A stretch of DNA of 64,000 nt from Streptomyces sp. NBC_00376 (GTDB lineage: Bacteria; Actinomycetota; Actinomycetes; Streptomycetales; Streptomycetaceae): NCBI RefSeq assembly GCF_036077095.1, contig NZ_CP107960.1, positions 8,122,001 through 8,186,000 of the forward strand, given 5' to 3'. The notes beneath the pieces are model-generated. The model saw only the letters and a list, made by a program, of their open reading frames with translations, did not search any database and was not told where the DNA came from. The number at the start of each line of letters is the position of its first letter. Position 1 is the stretch's first letter. This document shows positions 43,073 through 52,035 of this stretch, piece by piece. The translations under genes and the position numbers were made by a program.

Positions 43073-44344
43073 TCATGGTGTGTGACCGGGGTTGGTGCCC
43101 GCCGTCATGCCCCGGACGGGCAGAGCGTTCACGGCCGGGCCCGCGGTGGGCGCGCCGGTGGCCTTCGAGGCTCTGCCGTAGCGCTGGGCGAGGGGAGTGG
43201 ACGTGATGCCGTGTGCGAGGACGCTGAGCAGCACGGTGCAGGCGACCACCGGGACGATCGTCCGTGCGGCGGACGGGGCCAGGTCCTCGACCGCCAGCAG
43301 AGCGAAGATGACGGATGCCAGTCCACGCGGACCGAACCAGCCCACGAACAGGACGGTTCTTCGGTCCAGACCGCTTCCGGTCAAGGACAGAGCCACCGGC
43401 ACCATGCGCAGCACCGTCAGGCTCAGCACCGCGTAGAGCAGTGCCTGCCAGGTGAGGTGAGTGACGGCAGCCGGCACCAGCACGGCGCCGAAGAGCAGCC
43501 AGACCAGCACGGAGAGCAGCGAGGCGGACTGCTCGACGAACAGCAGCACGTGCTGTGAGGCGGCGTGTGCCGAGCCGAAGGCCAGGCCGGCGATGAAGGC
43601 GGCGACGAAACCGTTGCCGCCGATCGCGATGGCCGAGGTGTAGCTCAACAGGGCCAGCGCCAGGACGCCCGGCCCGGCGACGCCTTCGGTGGTCCAGCCC
43701 CTGCGCAGGGCGGAACGCAGCAGCCACCCGGCCGTCAGCCCCAGCACCGTGCCGTAGGCCAGGCCGATGGCGAGTTCCACCAGGGCGCCCTCGGAGGCAT
43801 GGGCGCTCGACGTGCTTCCGGCCGCGGCGACCGCGGCGAGGGCGATGACGACGAACGGGGTGGCGATGCCGTCGTTCAGGCCGCTCTCGACGTTGATGAG
43901 CCGGCGGATCCTCTCGGGCACCACCGGATCGACCATCATCGTGGCGCCGAGCGCGGCGTCCGTCGGGGCGAGTGCGGCCCCGACGTACAGCGCGGCCCAG
44001 CCCGACACACCGGGGAGCAGGGCCGTGGCCATGAGCGCGCCGAGGCCGATGCACATCGGCAGGGCGAGCAGCAGGAGCCGCACGTACAGACCGAGGTCGG
44101 GACGGAGCGCCCGGAAGGACAGCCGTGCGGCGTCGGTGAAGAGCACCCAGGTCAGGGTGGTCTCGGCGAGCGCCCGTACCGTACCGGGCGAGGGGGCCAG
44201 GTCCAGTACGCCGAGCCCTTCGGCCAGCAGCAGGCCCAGAGCCACGAACGCCACGGGGGCGGTGAGTTCGACGCGTGCCAGTCGCTGCGAGTAGAGACCC
44301 CAGAGGAAGAGAAGGAGGAGAATCAGCGAGAGGGTTCCATCCAC
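43073..44344 (-). CDS. Cation/proton antiporter, CPA1/NhaP type
   Basis: A 423-aa membrane protein from GTG 44344 (GGAG 8 nt before). Around twelve hydrophobic helices are visible. The family marks L-A-P-T-D-A (about 125-130) and V-E-S-G-L-N-D-G (about 152-159) place the ion-binding Asp residues in the core. It exchanges Na+ or K+ for H+ across the plasma membrane and supports pH and salt homeostasis. The C-terminal tail after the last helix is short (about 45 residues), with no regulatory domain. It is downstream of the cyclic-nucleotide-domain gene on the same strand. Confidence 0.9.
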   Translation of the reverse strand: MDGTLSLILLLLFLWGLYSQRLARVELTAPVAFVALGLLLAEGLGVLDLAPSPGTVRALAETTLTWVLFTDAARLSFRALRPDLGLYVRLLLLALPMCIGLGALMATALLPGVSGWAALYVGAALAPTDAALGATMMVDPVVPERIRRLINVESGLNDGIATPFVVIALAAVAAAGSTSSAHASEGALVELAIGLAYGTVLGLTAGWLLRSALRRGWTTEGVAGPGVLALALLSYTSAIAIGGNGFVAAFIAGLAFGSAHAASQHVLLFVEQSASLLSVLVWLLFGAVLVPAAVTHLTWQALLYAVLSLTVLRMVPVALSLTGSGLDRRTVLFVGWFGPRGLASVIFALLAVEDLAPSAARTIVPVVACTVLLSVLAHGITSTPLAQRYGRASKATGAPTAGPAVNALPVRGMTAGTNPGHTP

Positions 44345-44473
44345 CGTGCACTCCGTGATCGTGGCCGCAAGGCCGACGGAGGGCCGATTCTCGGTGGTCG
44401 CGGTGGTATGAGGGTCCAGCCGGAGGGTGTGACCGCAGCTTTCACCCGACTGGGGTCAGGGCGGCGGTACGGA

Positions 44474-44935
44474 TCACACGAGGCCGCCACCGCCGTGCGG
44501 GGCGTAGAGATCGAGGAGACGGACCCGGGCTGCCTGCAACCGGTGGGCGAGGACCTGACCGACCCAGTGGCCGATGGCCGAGCCGAAGGCGGGATCGGCG
44601 TCCATCGTCATCCGTACCGTCGCCGCGTCGAACTCATGGGTACGGACGGGCGTCATCGCCTCGGCCCCGAGGTGCCAGATGTACGGCTCGAACAGCCATG
44701 ACCAGCCCACGAGTTCGCCGGGCCCGAGGTTCTCGATCGAGGCCGGCGAGCTTTTGGGGACGCGGAAGTCCAGCGTGACGGTGCCCGAACGCAGGATCCA
44801 GAAGCGGTCCGCGTGGTCCCCCTCGTTGAAGAGGCGCGCGCCCTCCTCGAAATTGACCTCCTGCCCCATCTGCATCAGGCGGGCACGGTACGAGGCGGGC
44901 AGGGCCGAGGTGATACGGGTGGGAGAAGCGCTCAT
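44474..44935 (-). CDS. Cyclic-nucleotide-binding-domain protein without HTH
   Basis: The 153-aa product starts at ATG 44935; a longer frame to 45286 runs into the promoter gap. Residues about 25-120 form a cNMP-binding beta-roll (FEEGARLFNEGDHADRFWIL, RSGTVTLDF, LGPGELVGWSWLF). The Crp-type C-terminal helix-turn-helix is absent: the protein ends after the C-helix region (LLDLYAPHGGGG). It therefore cannot be a classical DNA-binding Crp and may be a stand-alone sensor. It is divergent from a universal stress protein, a pairing usual in actinomycete stress islands. Confidence 0.85.
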   Translation of the reverse strand: MSASPTRITSALPASYRARLMQMGQEVNFEEGARLFNEGDHADRFWILRSGTVTLDFRVPKSSPASIENLGPGELVGWSWLFEPYIWHLGAEAMTPVRTHEFDAATVRMTMDADPAFGSAIGHWVGQVLAHRLQAARVRLLDLYAPHGGGGLV

Positions 44936-45191
44936 GGCGGGTGGCCTCCTCTGCGGCTTCCGAGGGCTTCCGTGAGCACCTCCCGGCGGGTTCCGCCCGA
45001 TGCGCCGCCTCTCCACTATCTGCCTCCCGCGCACCCCGGGCCAGCCGGATGGCGCCCTCCAAATGCGCCGCCGGAGGATCTGGGGTACTTGTCGGATGAA
45101 GAGGACCCGTGCCCGGCGCGTCTGCGCAGCTGCTCGACCCCGTCGATCCTCTGCCGCCGTTCCGGTTCCCTGAGAGACGGAGGCATTCGTC

Positions 45192-46067
45192 ATGGAGCCA
45201 GTCGTCACCGTCGGCCTCGACGGGTCGCCCGAGAGCCTGGCAGCCGCCCATTGGGCCGCCGACGAAGCCGAGCGGCGCGAACTCACGCTGCGCCTGCTGC
45301 ACGCATGGCCGCTGCTGGTGGAGGAACCGGCCGACGTTCCCGCCGAGAAGGACCAGAACTACTGGGCGAGACGGATCGTGGACAACACCCGGGTGGAACT
45401 CCAGGCGCACCACCCGGGCCTCACCGTCGTCGGTAGCCTGGTCGCCGACGACGCCGAGCACGCCCTTCTGCAAGCGGCATCGGAGTCCGAGATGACCGTG
45501 CTCGGTTCGCGTGGGCTGGTGCCCGTGGAGAGCTATTTCCTCGGTGACATCAGCCTGCCCGTCGTGGCCCGTGCCGAGCGGCCGGTGGTCCTGGTACGGG
45601 CCGGTGCGGGGGACGACGGCCGACAGCCCGCCCCGAGCGGAACGCGTGGCGTGGTGGTGGCGCTCAAATTGCACGGGCCCTGCGACAACCTGCTCCGATT
45701 CGCCTTCGAGGCCGCCGCCGCGCGCGGCATGCCCCTTCGGGCCGTCCACGGCCGGAGCCTGCCGGTGGACGCGTACGTGCCCTGGGGCGTGGACCATGAC
45801 GTGGCCGAGGAAGTCGTCCAGGGCGCGCAGAAGCTCCTCGGCCGGACCCTCCTTCCCTGGCGTGAGAGGTTCCCGCAGGTGGACGTCACCGACGGCACGG
45901 CACTGGTGAGCCCCGCCAAGGCCGTCGTGCAGGCCGCCGAGGGTGCCGATCTGCTGGTCGTCGGCCGGGGCCGGCGCCATCGTGGCCCGGCACCGTCCCT
46001 GGGCCCCGTGGCCCAGGGCGCCATCCATCACGCACGCTGCCCCGTCGCGGTCGTCCCCCACGAATGA
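45192..46067 (+). CDS. Universal stress protein, tandem USP domains
   Basis: A 291-aa cytoplasmic protein from ATG 45192 with GGAGG 8 nt ahead. Two Usp domains (about 1-140 and 150-290) each have the V-x-G-x-D/V-x-L start and a G-x2-G-x9-G-(S/D) type nucleotide loop: LGSRGLVPVESYFLGDISLP in the first and GRGRRHRGPAPSLGPVAQGA in the second. Such proteins bind ATP and help survival under hypoxia, redox or nutrient stress. A 256-bp divergent promoter is shared with the cNMP-domain gene; no clear DosR/DevR box was found in it. Confidence 0.9.
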   Translation: MEPVVTVGLDGSPESLAAAHWAADEAERRELTLRLLHAWPLLVEEPADVPAEKDQNYWARRIVDNTRVELQAHHPGLTVVGSLVADDAEHALLQAASESEMTVLGSRGLVPVESYFLGDISLPVVARAERPVVLVRAGAGDDGRQPAPSGTRGVVVALKLHGPCDNLLRFAFEAAAARGMPLRAVHGRSLPVDAYVPWGVDHDVAEEVVQGAQKLLGRTLLPWRERFPQVDVTDGTALVSPAKAVVQAAEGADLLVVGRGRRHRGPAPSLGPVAQGAIHHARCPVAVVPHE

Positions 46068-46215
46068 CGCGAGGACCCCTGCCGGGCCGGTGCGGCGGTG
46101 ATCGCCGGGGCGTGACCGGGCGGGACGGGGGTCTGGAGCTTCCGCCCCGTCGCGCGCATCCTGTGGGGGCGTACGGCATACGTACGTACGCCGCCGAGCG
46201 GGAGGTACGAGCGAC

Positions 46216-47103
46216 ATGGTGGACGCCGACCCGGGGCTCTTCGGGCCCGAATCCGTCACCTGGCAGATGCACGGCGACCCGATGATGTGGATCGCCGGAG
46301 TCCGGGCGCTCTACCTCCAGGCGCTGCACCCGCGCGCCGTACGCGGCGTCGTGCAGAACTCCGACTTCCGCAAGGACGCCTGGGGAAGGCTGATGCGCAC
46401 GGCCGGCTTCGTCGGCACGATCACCTACGGCACCACCGAGGCCGCCGAGCAGGCCGGTGCCCGGGTCCGCAGGATCCACCGGCTCATCAAGGCCACCGAC
46501 CCGCGGACCGGGGAGAGCTACGGCGTCGACGAGCCCGAACTGCTGCTGTGGGTGCACTGCGCGGAGGTGGACTCCTACCTCCAGGTCGAACGCCGGTCCG
46601 GCTTCCCGCTCACCGCCGCCCAGGCCGACCGCTACGTCGACGAGCACCGCCACAGCGCCCGCCTCGTCGGCCTCGACCCCGTGGACGTCCCGGCCACCAC
46701 CGCACAGCTCGCCGCCTACTTCGAGTGCGTACGTCCCCGGCTCGCCGCGTCCGCGGAGGCGCTGGACGTCGACGACTTCCTGCGACGGCCCCCCGTCCAC
46801 CCGCTGCTCGTACCGGCGCGGGCCCTGCTGTGGCGGCCAGTCGCGGCACTCGCCTACCAGTCACTGCCCCCGTACGCCCATGAGCTCTACGGCAGACCCG
46901 CCGCACCGGCGCACACCGTCGACCGGCGCCTGCGCACCGCCGGAGCCCTGCTGCGCCGCATCCCCGCCCGGCTCCGCTGGCGGCTCCCGCCCGGACACAT
47001 TCTGAACGCGATGGCCCGGCTCGGTCCCGGCAGCCGCCCCACCCCGTACAAACTGCGCAGCCGGGCCGCCATACTGGACGGGCCGGGGAGGGCGCAGCAG
47101 TAG
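46216..47103 (+). CDS. Oxygenase MpaB-like protein (DUF2236)
   Basis: A 295-aa protein starting at ATG 46216 after GGGAGG. The family's N-terminal pattern is clear: Q-M-H-G-D, LYLQALHPRAVRGVVQNSDF, R-K-D-A-W-G-R-L-M-R-T-A and I-T-Y-G. A conserved His-rich core binds haem in characterised relatives (latex-clearing protein type). No signal peptide is visible, so action is probably inside the cell. The substrate is unknown. Downstream lies the Ser/Thr kinase, 35 bp away and possibly co-transcribed. Confidence 0.8.
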   Translation: MVDADPGLFGPESVTWQMHGDPMMWIAGVRALYLQALHPRAVRGVVQNSDFRKDAWGRLMRTAGFVGTITYGTTEAAEQAGARVRRIHRLIKATDPRTGESYGVDEPELLLWVHCAEVDSYLQVERRSGFPLTAAQADRYVDEHRHSARLVGLDPVDVPATTAQLAAYFECVRPRLAASAEALDVDDFLRRPPVHPLLVPARALLWRPVAALAYQSLPPYAHELYGRPAAPAHTVDRRLRTAGALLRRIPARLRWRLPPGHILNAMARLGPGSRPTPYKLRSRAAILDGPGRAQQ

Positions 47104-47138
47104 ACAGCAGGCGGAGCAGACGGGGGCGACAGCAGGCG

Positions 47139-49382
47139 ATGGCGGACACCAGGCTGATCCAGAGCCGGTACCGACTGCTCGATCTGATCGGGCGCGGGGG
47201 CATGGGGGAGGTGTGGCGCGCCCGCGACGAGTCGCTCGGCCGCCACGTCGCCGTCAAATGCCTGAAGCCGATGGGGCCCCAGCACGACCAGTCCTTCACC
47301 CGCGTCCTGCGGGAACGCTTCCGTCGCGAGGCCCGGGTCGCCGCCGCGCTCCAGCACCGCGGCGTCACCGTCGTCCACGACTTCGGCGAGCACGAGGGCG
47401 TCCTCTACCTGGTCATGGAACTCCTCGACGGGCGCAACCTCAGCCAGCTCCTGGAGGACAACAAGCAGCACCCGCTGCCGGTGCCGGACGTCGTCGACAT
47501 CGCCGAACAGGTCGCCGACGCCCTCGGCTACACCCACCAGCAGGGCGTCGTGCACCGCGACCTCAAGCCCGCCAACATCATGCGGCTGGCCGACGGCACG
47601 GTGAAGATCTGCGACTTCGGCATCGCCCGGCTCGGCCACGACGTCGGCTTCACCTCCCGTCTCACCGGCACCGGCATCGCCATGGGCACCCCGCACTACA
47701 TGTCGCCCGAGCAGATCAGCGGCGGCCAGATCGACCACCGCAGCGACCTCTACTCACTGGGCTGCGTGCTCTACGAGATCGCCACCGGGGTACCGCCGTT
47801 CGACCTCGACGACGCCTGGGCCGTCCTCGTCGGACACCGCGACACCCAGCCCCGCCCGCTGCGCACCCACCGGGCCGAGCTCCCGGGCTTCTTCGACCGT
47901 GTCGTGCTGGAACTGCTGGCCAAGACCCCCGAGGAGCGGCCCGTCGACGCGGGCGACCTCCGGCAGCGGATCGCCGTCGGCCGCACCGGCGAGCAGCCGC
48001 ACCTGCCGCCCACCGGGCGGGTACCGCTCGCACCGCCCGTTCCCGTCGTGCTCCCGGGGCAGCAGCTGCCCGCCTGGGCCCGCTCCATGACCACCGGCCA
48101 CAGGGCGACCGGAACCCACGCCGTGCTCGCCCCGCCCGACCACTGGGCAGGGCTCACCGGCGAGTGGACCACCGGCACCGACCTGCGCAGCCTGACCGGC
48201 GAACTGCCGCCGGCCGGGGCCGAACGCCCGACCCCGTCGCCGGAACTGCTGTCGGTCCTCGCCAGCCGGCACAGCGCGGGCCTCAACCTGGGCCGCCTCG
48301 GCCACTGGGAGGAGGCTGGCGAGGTGCATCGCGCGGTCGCCGCCGAACGGGAGCACGCGCTGGGCCCAGACCACCCCGACACGCTTGCCAGCCGTTACGA
48401 GATCGGCTTCACCCTCAGCCGCACCGGACGTGCCTCGGACGCCCTGCGGGAGTTCGAGCGCGTCGCCCGGGGCCGCGAGCGCATCCTGGGCCCCGACCAC
48501 CCGGAGACCCTGGCGGCCCGCCAGGAGTCGGCGTACGTGCTGGGCCGGCTGGGCCGGCACTTCGAGGCCCATCAGGTGTACGCGGAGGTGCTCGCCTCCC
48601 GGGAACGGTCGATGGGCCCCGACCACCCCGACACCCTGCGCTGCCGCCACAACCTCGCCTTCAACCTCGGCAGGCTCGGCCGCCTGGAGGACTCCTACCG
48701 GATGGCCAGGGACGTGGCGTCGGCCCGCAGCCGGCTGCTCGGCGCCGACCACCCCGACACCCTGGTCACGCTCTACGAGGTGGCGTACACCCTGGGCCGG
48801 CTGGGGCGCTGGACGGAGGCCCTGCAGGCGTACCGGGAAGTCGCCCGGGCCCGGTCGAGATCGCTCGGCCCCGACCACCCCGACACGCTCTCCGCCCGCT
48901 ACGAGGTCGGCATCAGCCTCGGCCGCCTGGGCCGCAGCGCGGAGGCCCTGGAGCTGTACCGCACCCTCGTGGCGGACCGGACCAGGGTGGGCGGCGCCGC
49001 CGACCCCGAGACGCTCCGCGCCCGCCACGGCCTCGGCGTCAACCTGGGGCGCCTCGCCCGCTGGGAGGAGGCGCTGGCCGAGGCGCGCGACGTGTGCGCG
49101 ATCCGCGAACGCGTGCTGGGCCCGGACCACGCGGACACCCTCGTCAGCCGCCGCGAGGTCGCCGTCGGCCTCGGCTGGCTCGGCCGCTGGGCCGACGCCC
49201 TCACCGTCTACCGCACCGTCGCCGAGGCCCGCGACCGGCTCCTGGGCGCCGGCCACCCCGACGCCCTCGCCGCCCGCAACGACGAGGCGCACTGCCTGGA
49301 GCAGCTCGGCCGGGGAACGGAGGCCGTCGAGCTCTACCGGCAGGTCGCGGCGTTGCGCAGCGGGCAGCAGCCGCCGAACTGA
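47139..49382 (+). CDS. Ser/Thr protein kinase with C-terminal tetratricopeptide repeats
   Basis: The 747-aa protein has a complete PknB-type kinase domain at residues 10-285: glycine loop G-R-G-G-M-G, Lys40 in V-A-V-K, HRDLKPANIM at 139-148, DFG at 159-161 and S-P-E at 189-191. There is no transmembrane helix, so it is a soluble kinase. Residues about 365-745 hold at least eight about 42-residue TPR-type units, each with G-x-D-H-P-D-T-L and (L/T)-G-R-L-G-R. These repeats bind partner proteins. It follows the DUF2236 gene closely. Targets unknown. Confidence 0.9.
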   Translation: MADTRLIQSRYRLLDLIGRGGMGEVWRARDESLGRHVAVKCLKPMGPQHDQSFTRVLRERFRREARVAAALQHRGVTVVHDFGEHEGVLYLVMELLDGRNLSQLLEDNKQHPLPVPDVVDIAEQVADALGYTHQQGVVHRDLKPANIMRLADGTVKICDFGIARLGHDVGFTSRLTGTGIAMGTPHYMSPEQISGGQIDHRSDLYSLGCVLYEIATGVPPFDLDDAWAVLVGHRDTQPRPLRTHRAELPGFFDRVVLELLAKTPEERPVDAGDLRQRIAVGRTGEQPHLPPTGRVPLAPPVPVVLPGQQLPAWARSMTTGHRATGTHAVLAPPDHWAGLTGEWTTGTDLRSLTGELPPAGAERPTPSPELLSVLASRHSAGLNLGRLGHWEEAGEVHRAVAAEREHALGPDHPDTLASRYEIGFTLSRTGRASDALREFERVARGRERILGPDHPETLAARQESAYVLGRLGRHFEAHQVYAEVLASRERSMGPDHPDTLRCRHNLAFNLGRLGRLEDSYRMARDVASARSRLLGADHPDTLVTLYEVAYTLGRLGRWTEALQAYREVARARSRSLGPDHPDTLSARYEVGISLGRLGRSAEALELYRTLVADRTRVGGAADPETLRARHGLGVNLGRLARWEEALAEARDVCAIRERVLGPDHADTLVSRREVAVGLGWLGRWADALTVYRTVAEARDRLLGAGHPDALAARNDEAHCLEQLGRGTEAVELYRQVAALRSGQQPPN

Positions 49383-49501
49383 CGCGGCAGCACGGCCTTC
49401 GGTCACACGGCAGGCCGGCGCTGTGCAGCGGGCAGCGCCGCCGCACCGACCGGGCCCCACGTCCTCTGGCCACGGGCGATCGCGCCGTGCTACGAAGGGT
49501 C

Positions 49502-51046
49502 ATGCCCGCACCCGACAGCTATGACGCAGTGATCGTGGGCGGCGGCCACAACGGTCTGGTCGCCGCCGCATACCTCGCCCGTGCCGGACAGTCCGTGCTG
49601 GTCCTGGAGCGGCTGGCCACCACCGGGGGAGCGGCCGTCTCGACCCGCCCCTTCGACGGGGTCGACGCCCGCCTGTCGCGCTACTCGTACCTGGTGTCCC
49701 TGCTCCCGAAGAAGATCGTCGGCGATCTCGGACTGGACTTCGCGGTACGGAAGCGGACCGTCTCCTCGTACACCCCGACCGTGCGCGGCGGCCGCGCCAC
49801 CGGGCTGCTCGTCGGCGGGGAGGGCACCCGGGACTCCTTCGCCGCGCTCACCGGCTCCGACCGGGAGTACGAGGCGTGGCAGCGGTTCTACGGGATGACC
49901 AGGCACGTCGCCGAACGGGTCTTCCCGACCCTCACCGAACCGCTGCCGGGCCGCGACGCCCTGCGCGAGCGGATCGACGACCCGCAGGCCTGGCGGACGC
50001 TCTTCGAGGAGCCCATCGGCGTCGCCGTCGAGAAGAACTTCACCGACGACCTGGTACGCGGAGTCGTCCTCACCGACGCCCTGATCGGCACCTTCGCCGA
50101 CGCGCACGATCCGTCGCTGCTCCAGAACCGCTGCTTCCTCTACCACGTCATCGGCGGCTCCACCGGCGACTGGGACGTCCCCGTCGGCGGCATGGGCGCG
50201 CTCACCGACGCCCTGGCCCGCGCCGCCCGCGAGGCCGGGGCACAGATCCGGGTCCGGCACGAGGCGACCCGGATCGACACCGACGGAACACGGGCCGAGG
50301 TCACCGTCCGCTCACCCGAGGGCGAGCAGGTCGTCGCGGCCCGCAAGGTCCTGGTCAACGCCTCCCCGCAGGCGCTCGCCGCCCTCCTCGGGGACGAACC
50401 GCCCGCCCCGGCCGAGGGCGCGCAGCTGAAGGTGAACATGCTGCTCACCCGGCTGCCGCGGCTGCGCGACCGCTCCGTCGACCCGCGCGCGGCCTTCGCC
50501 GGGACGTTCCACATCGCCGAGGGGTACGGGCAGCTCGCCGACGCCTACCGGGACGCCGCGGCGGGCCGGCTGCCCGCCGCCCCGCCGTCGGAGATCTACT
50601 GCCACTCGCTGACCGACCCGTCGATCCTCGGTCCGGACCTGGCCGCCCGCGGCTACCAGACCCTCACCCTCTTCGGTCTGCACACCCCCGCCCGGCTCTT
50701 CGCCACCGACAACGCGGCGACCCGCGCCGAACTGCTCGCGGCGACGCTCGCCCAGCTCGACGCGCACCTGGACGAACCGGTCACCGACTGCCTGGCCCGC
50801 GACGGGAACGGCGAGCCGTGCATCGAGGCGAAGACCCCGCTCGACCTGGAGCGGGATCTGCGGCTGCCCGGCGGCCACATCTTCCACCGGGACCTCGCCT
50901 TCCCGTACGCCACCGGGTCCACCGGCCGGTGGGGGGTGGAGACGGCACACGCCAATGTGCTGCTCTGCGGGGCCGGCGCGGTGCGCGGCGGCGGGGTCAG
51001 CGGGGTTCCCGGCCACAACGCCGCGATGGCGGCGCTGGGCCGGTGA
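49502..51046 (+). CDS. FAD-dependent oxidoreductase, phytoene-desaturase-like
   Basis: The 514-aa flavoprotein starts at ATG 49502, 120 bp after the kinase stop. The FAD-binding dinucleotide fold V-I-V-G-G-G-H-N-G-L-V-A-A-A-Y-L-A-R-A-G opens the protein, and a C-terminal G-A-G-A-V-R-G-G-G-V-S-G-V-P-G-H-N closes the FAD site, as in CrtI/carotenoid-isomerase-type amine oxidases. No other carotenoid gene is next to it, so the substrate need not be a carotenoid. The reading frame runs almost to the convergent esterase gene (11 bp). Confidence 0.88.
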   Translation: MPAPDSYDAVIVGGGHNGLVAAAYLARAGQSVLVLERLATTGGAAVSTRPFDGVDARLSRYSYLVSLLPKKIVGDLGLDFAVRKRTVSSYTPTVRGGRATGLLVGGEGTRDSFAALTGSDREYEAWQRFYGMTRHVAERVFPTLTEPLPGRDALRERIDDPQAWRTLFEEPIGVAVEKNFTDDLVRGVVLTDALIGTFADAHDPSLLQNRCFLYHVIGGSTGDWDVPVGGMGALTDALARAAREAGAQIRVRHEATRIDTDGTRAEVTVRSPEGEQVVAARKVLVNASPQALAALLGDEPPAPAEGAQLKVNMLLTRLPRLRDRSVDPRAAFAGTFHIAEGYGQLADAYRDAAAGRLPAAPPSEIYCHSLTDPSILGPDLAARGYQTLTLFGLHTPARLFATDNAATRAELLAATLAQLDAHLDEPVTDCLARDGNGEPCIEAKTPLDLERDLRLPGGHIFHRDLAFPYATGSTGRWGVETAHANVLLCGAGAVRGGGVSGVPGHNAAMAALGR

Positions 51047-51056
51047 CCGTGGTGCG

Positions 51057-52031
51057 CTACCGGCCGAACACGCCCCGCAGCGCACCGAGCTTGCGCGGCA
51101 GGTCGTACTCGGCGCCGCCCTCGTGCCCGTTGTACGTGAACACCTCGATCTGCGCCGGGCCCGCATAGCGGTGGTAGGCGGCAAACACCGTGGACGACGG
51201 GCAGATCTTGTCCATCAGGCCGACCGAGAACCACGCCGGGGCACTCGCCCGTGCCGCGAAGTTGACCCCGTCGAAGTAGGACAGCGTCTCCATCGCCTCG
51301 TCGATCCGGAAGCGGTGCCCGGACAGCCAGCGGGCGATCTCCGCGTACGGTCCGGCGTCCGTGATCTGCGAGGCGCGCCGGTAGTGGCAGAGGAACGGCA
51401 CATCGGCGACGGTGGCCACGATGTCGTCCCGCAGCCCGGCGACGGCCAGCGCCAGCCCGCCGCCCTGGCTGCCGCCGAGCACCGCCACCCGGGAGGCGTC
51501 CACCGCGTCATGGGCCTTCGCCGCGTCGACCGCCCGCACCGCGTCCGTGATCAGCCGCCGGTAGTAGTGGCGGTACGGGTCCTCGATGCCGCGGGTCAGG
51601 AAGCCCGGCGAGGAGGAGCCGTGCCCGTCCGGGCCGATGTCCGGGGTGTCCGCGGTGTTCTTGCCGCCGCCGCCCTGGCCCCGGTTGTCCATCACCAGAT
51701 GGGCGTAGCCGAGCGCGCTCCAGGTCAGCCAGGAGTACGGGATGCCCCGGCCGCCGTTGTAGCCGATGTACTGCACCACGGCGGGCAGCGCGCCGGAACG
51801 CGTCTTCGGCAGCATCAGCCAGGCCTTGACCGGCTGCCCGCCCCAGCCCCGGAACGTCACGTCGAACACGTCGACGGTCGCGAACCCGGCGTCGTGCAGG
51901 ACGAACTCGGCGTCAAGGTCGTGGCGGGCCGTCTCGGTGAGCGTCTTCTCCCAGAAGGCGTCGAAGTCGGCCGGCTCCTCCGGTTCCGGCCGGTAGTCGC
52001 GCAGCCGGTCCAGAGGCATGTCGAACAGCAA
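51057..52031 (-). CDS. Acetyl xylan esterase-like protein (CE7)
   Basis: A 324-aa alpha/beta-hydrolase from TTG 52031, with GAGGAG 8 nt before it (ATG 52019 is an alternative). The CE7 marks are R-G-Q-G-G in DNRGQGGGG, the nucleophile elbow G-G-S-Q-G-G (about residues 187-192) and the His in Y-N-G-H-E-G-G. CE7 enzymes remove acetyl groups from imported xylo-oligosaccharides and cephalosporins. Lack of a signal peptide puts it in the cytoplasm. It is the last gene of the long minus-strand polysaccharide operon, 4 bp from the PL8 gene, so it likely deacetylates the imported fragments. Confidence 0.88.
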   Translation of the reverse strand: MLFDMPLDRLRDYRPEPEEPADFDAFWEKTLTETARHDLDAEFVLHDAGFATVDVFDVTFRGWGGQPVKAWLMLPKTRSGALPAVVQYIGYNGGRGIPYSWLTWSALGYAHLVMDNRGQGGGGKNTADTPDIGPDGHGSSSPGFLTRGIEDPYRHYYRRLITDAVRAVDAAKAHDAVDASRVAVLGGSQGGGLALAVAGLRDDIVATVADVPFLCHYRRASQITDAGPYAEIARWLSGHRFRIDEAMETLSYFDGVNFAARASAPAWFSVGLMDKICPSSTVFAAYHRYAGPAQIEVFTYNGHEGGAEYDLPRKLGALRGVFGR

Positions 52032-52035
52032 GGGT

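Noticed and set aside
44936..45191. Search for a DosR/DevR-type box between the cNMP-domain and stress protein genes
   Set aside because: No GGGAC-N-GTCCC-like palindrome was found by eye.
47213..51046. A 1277-codon open frame across the kinase gene and the flavoprotein
   Set aside because: The first 760 codons are a frame-shifted Pro/Arg/Gly-rich reading of the kinase-TPR gene; only the part from ATG 49502 is a real protein.
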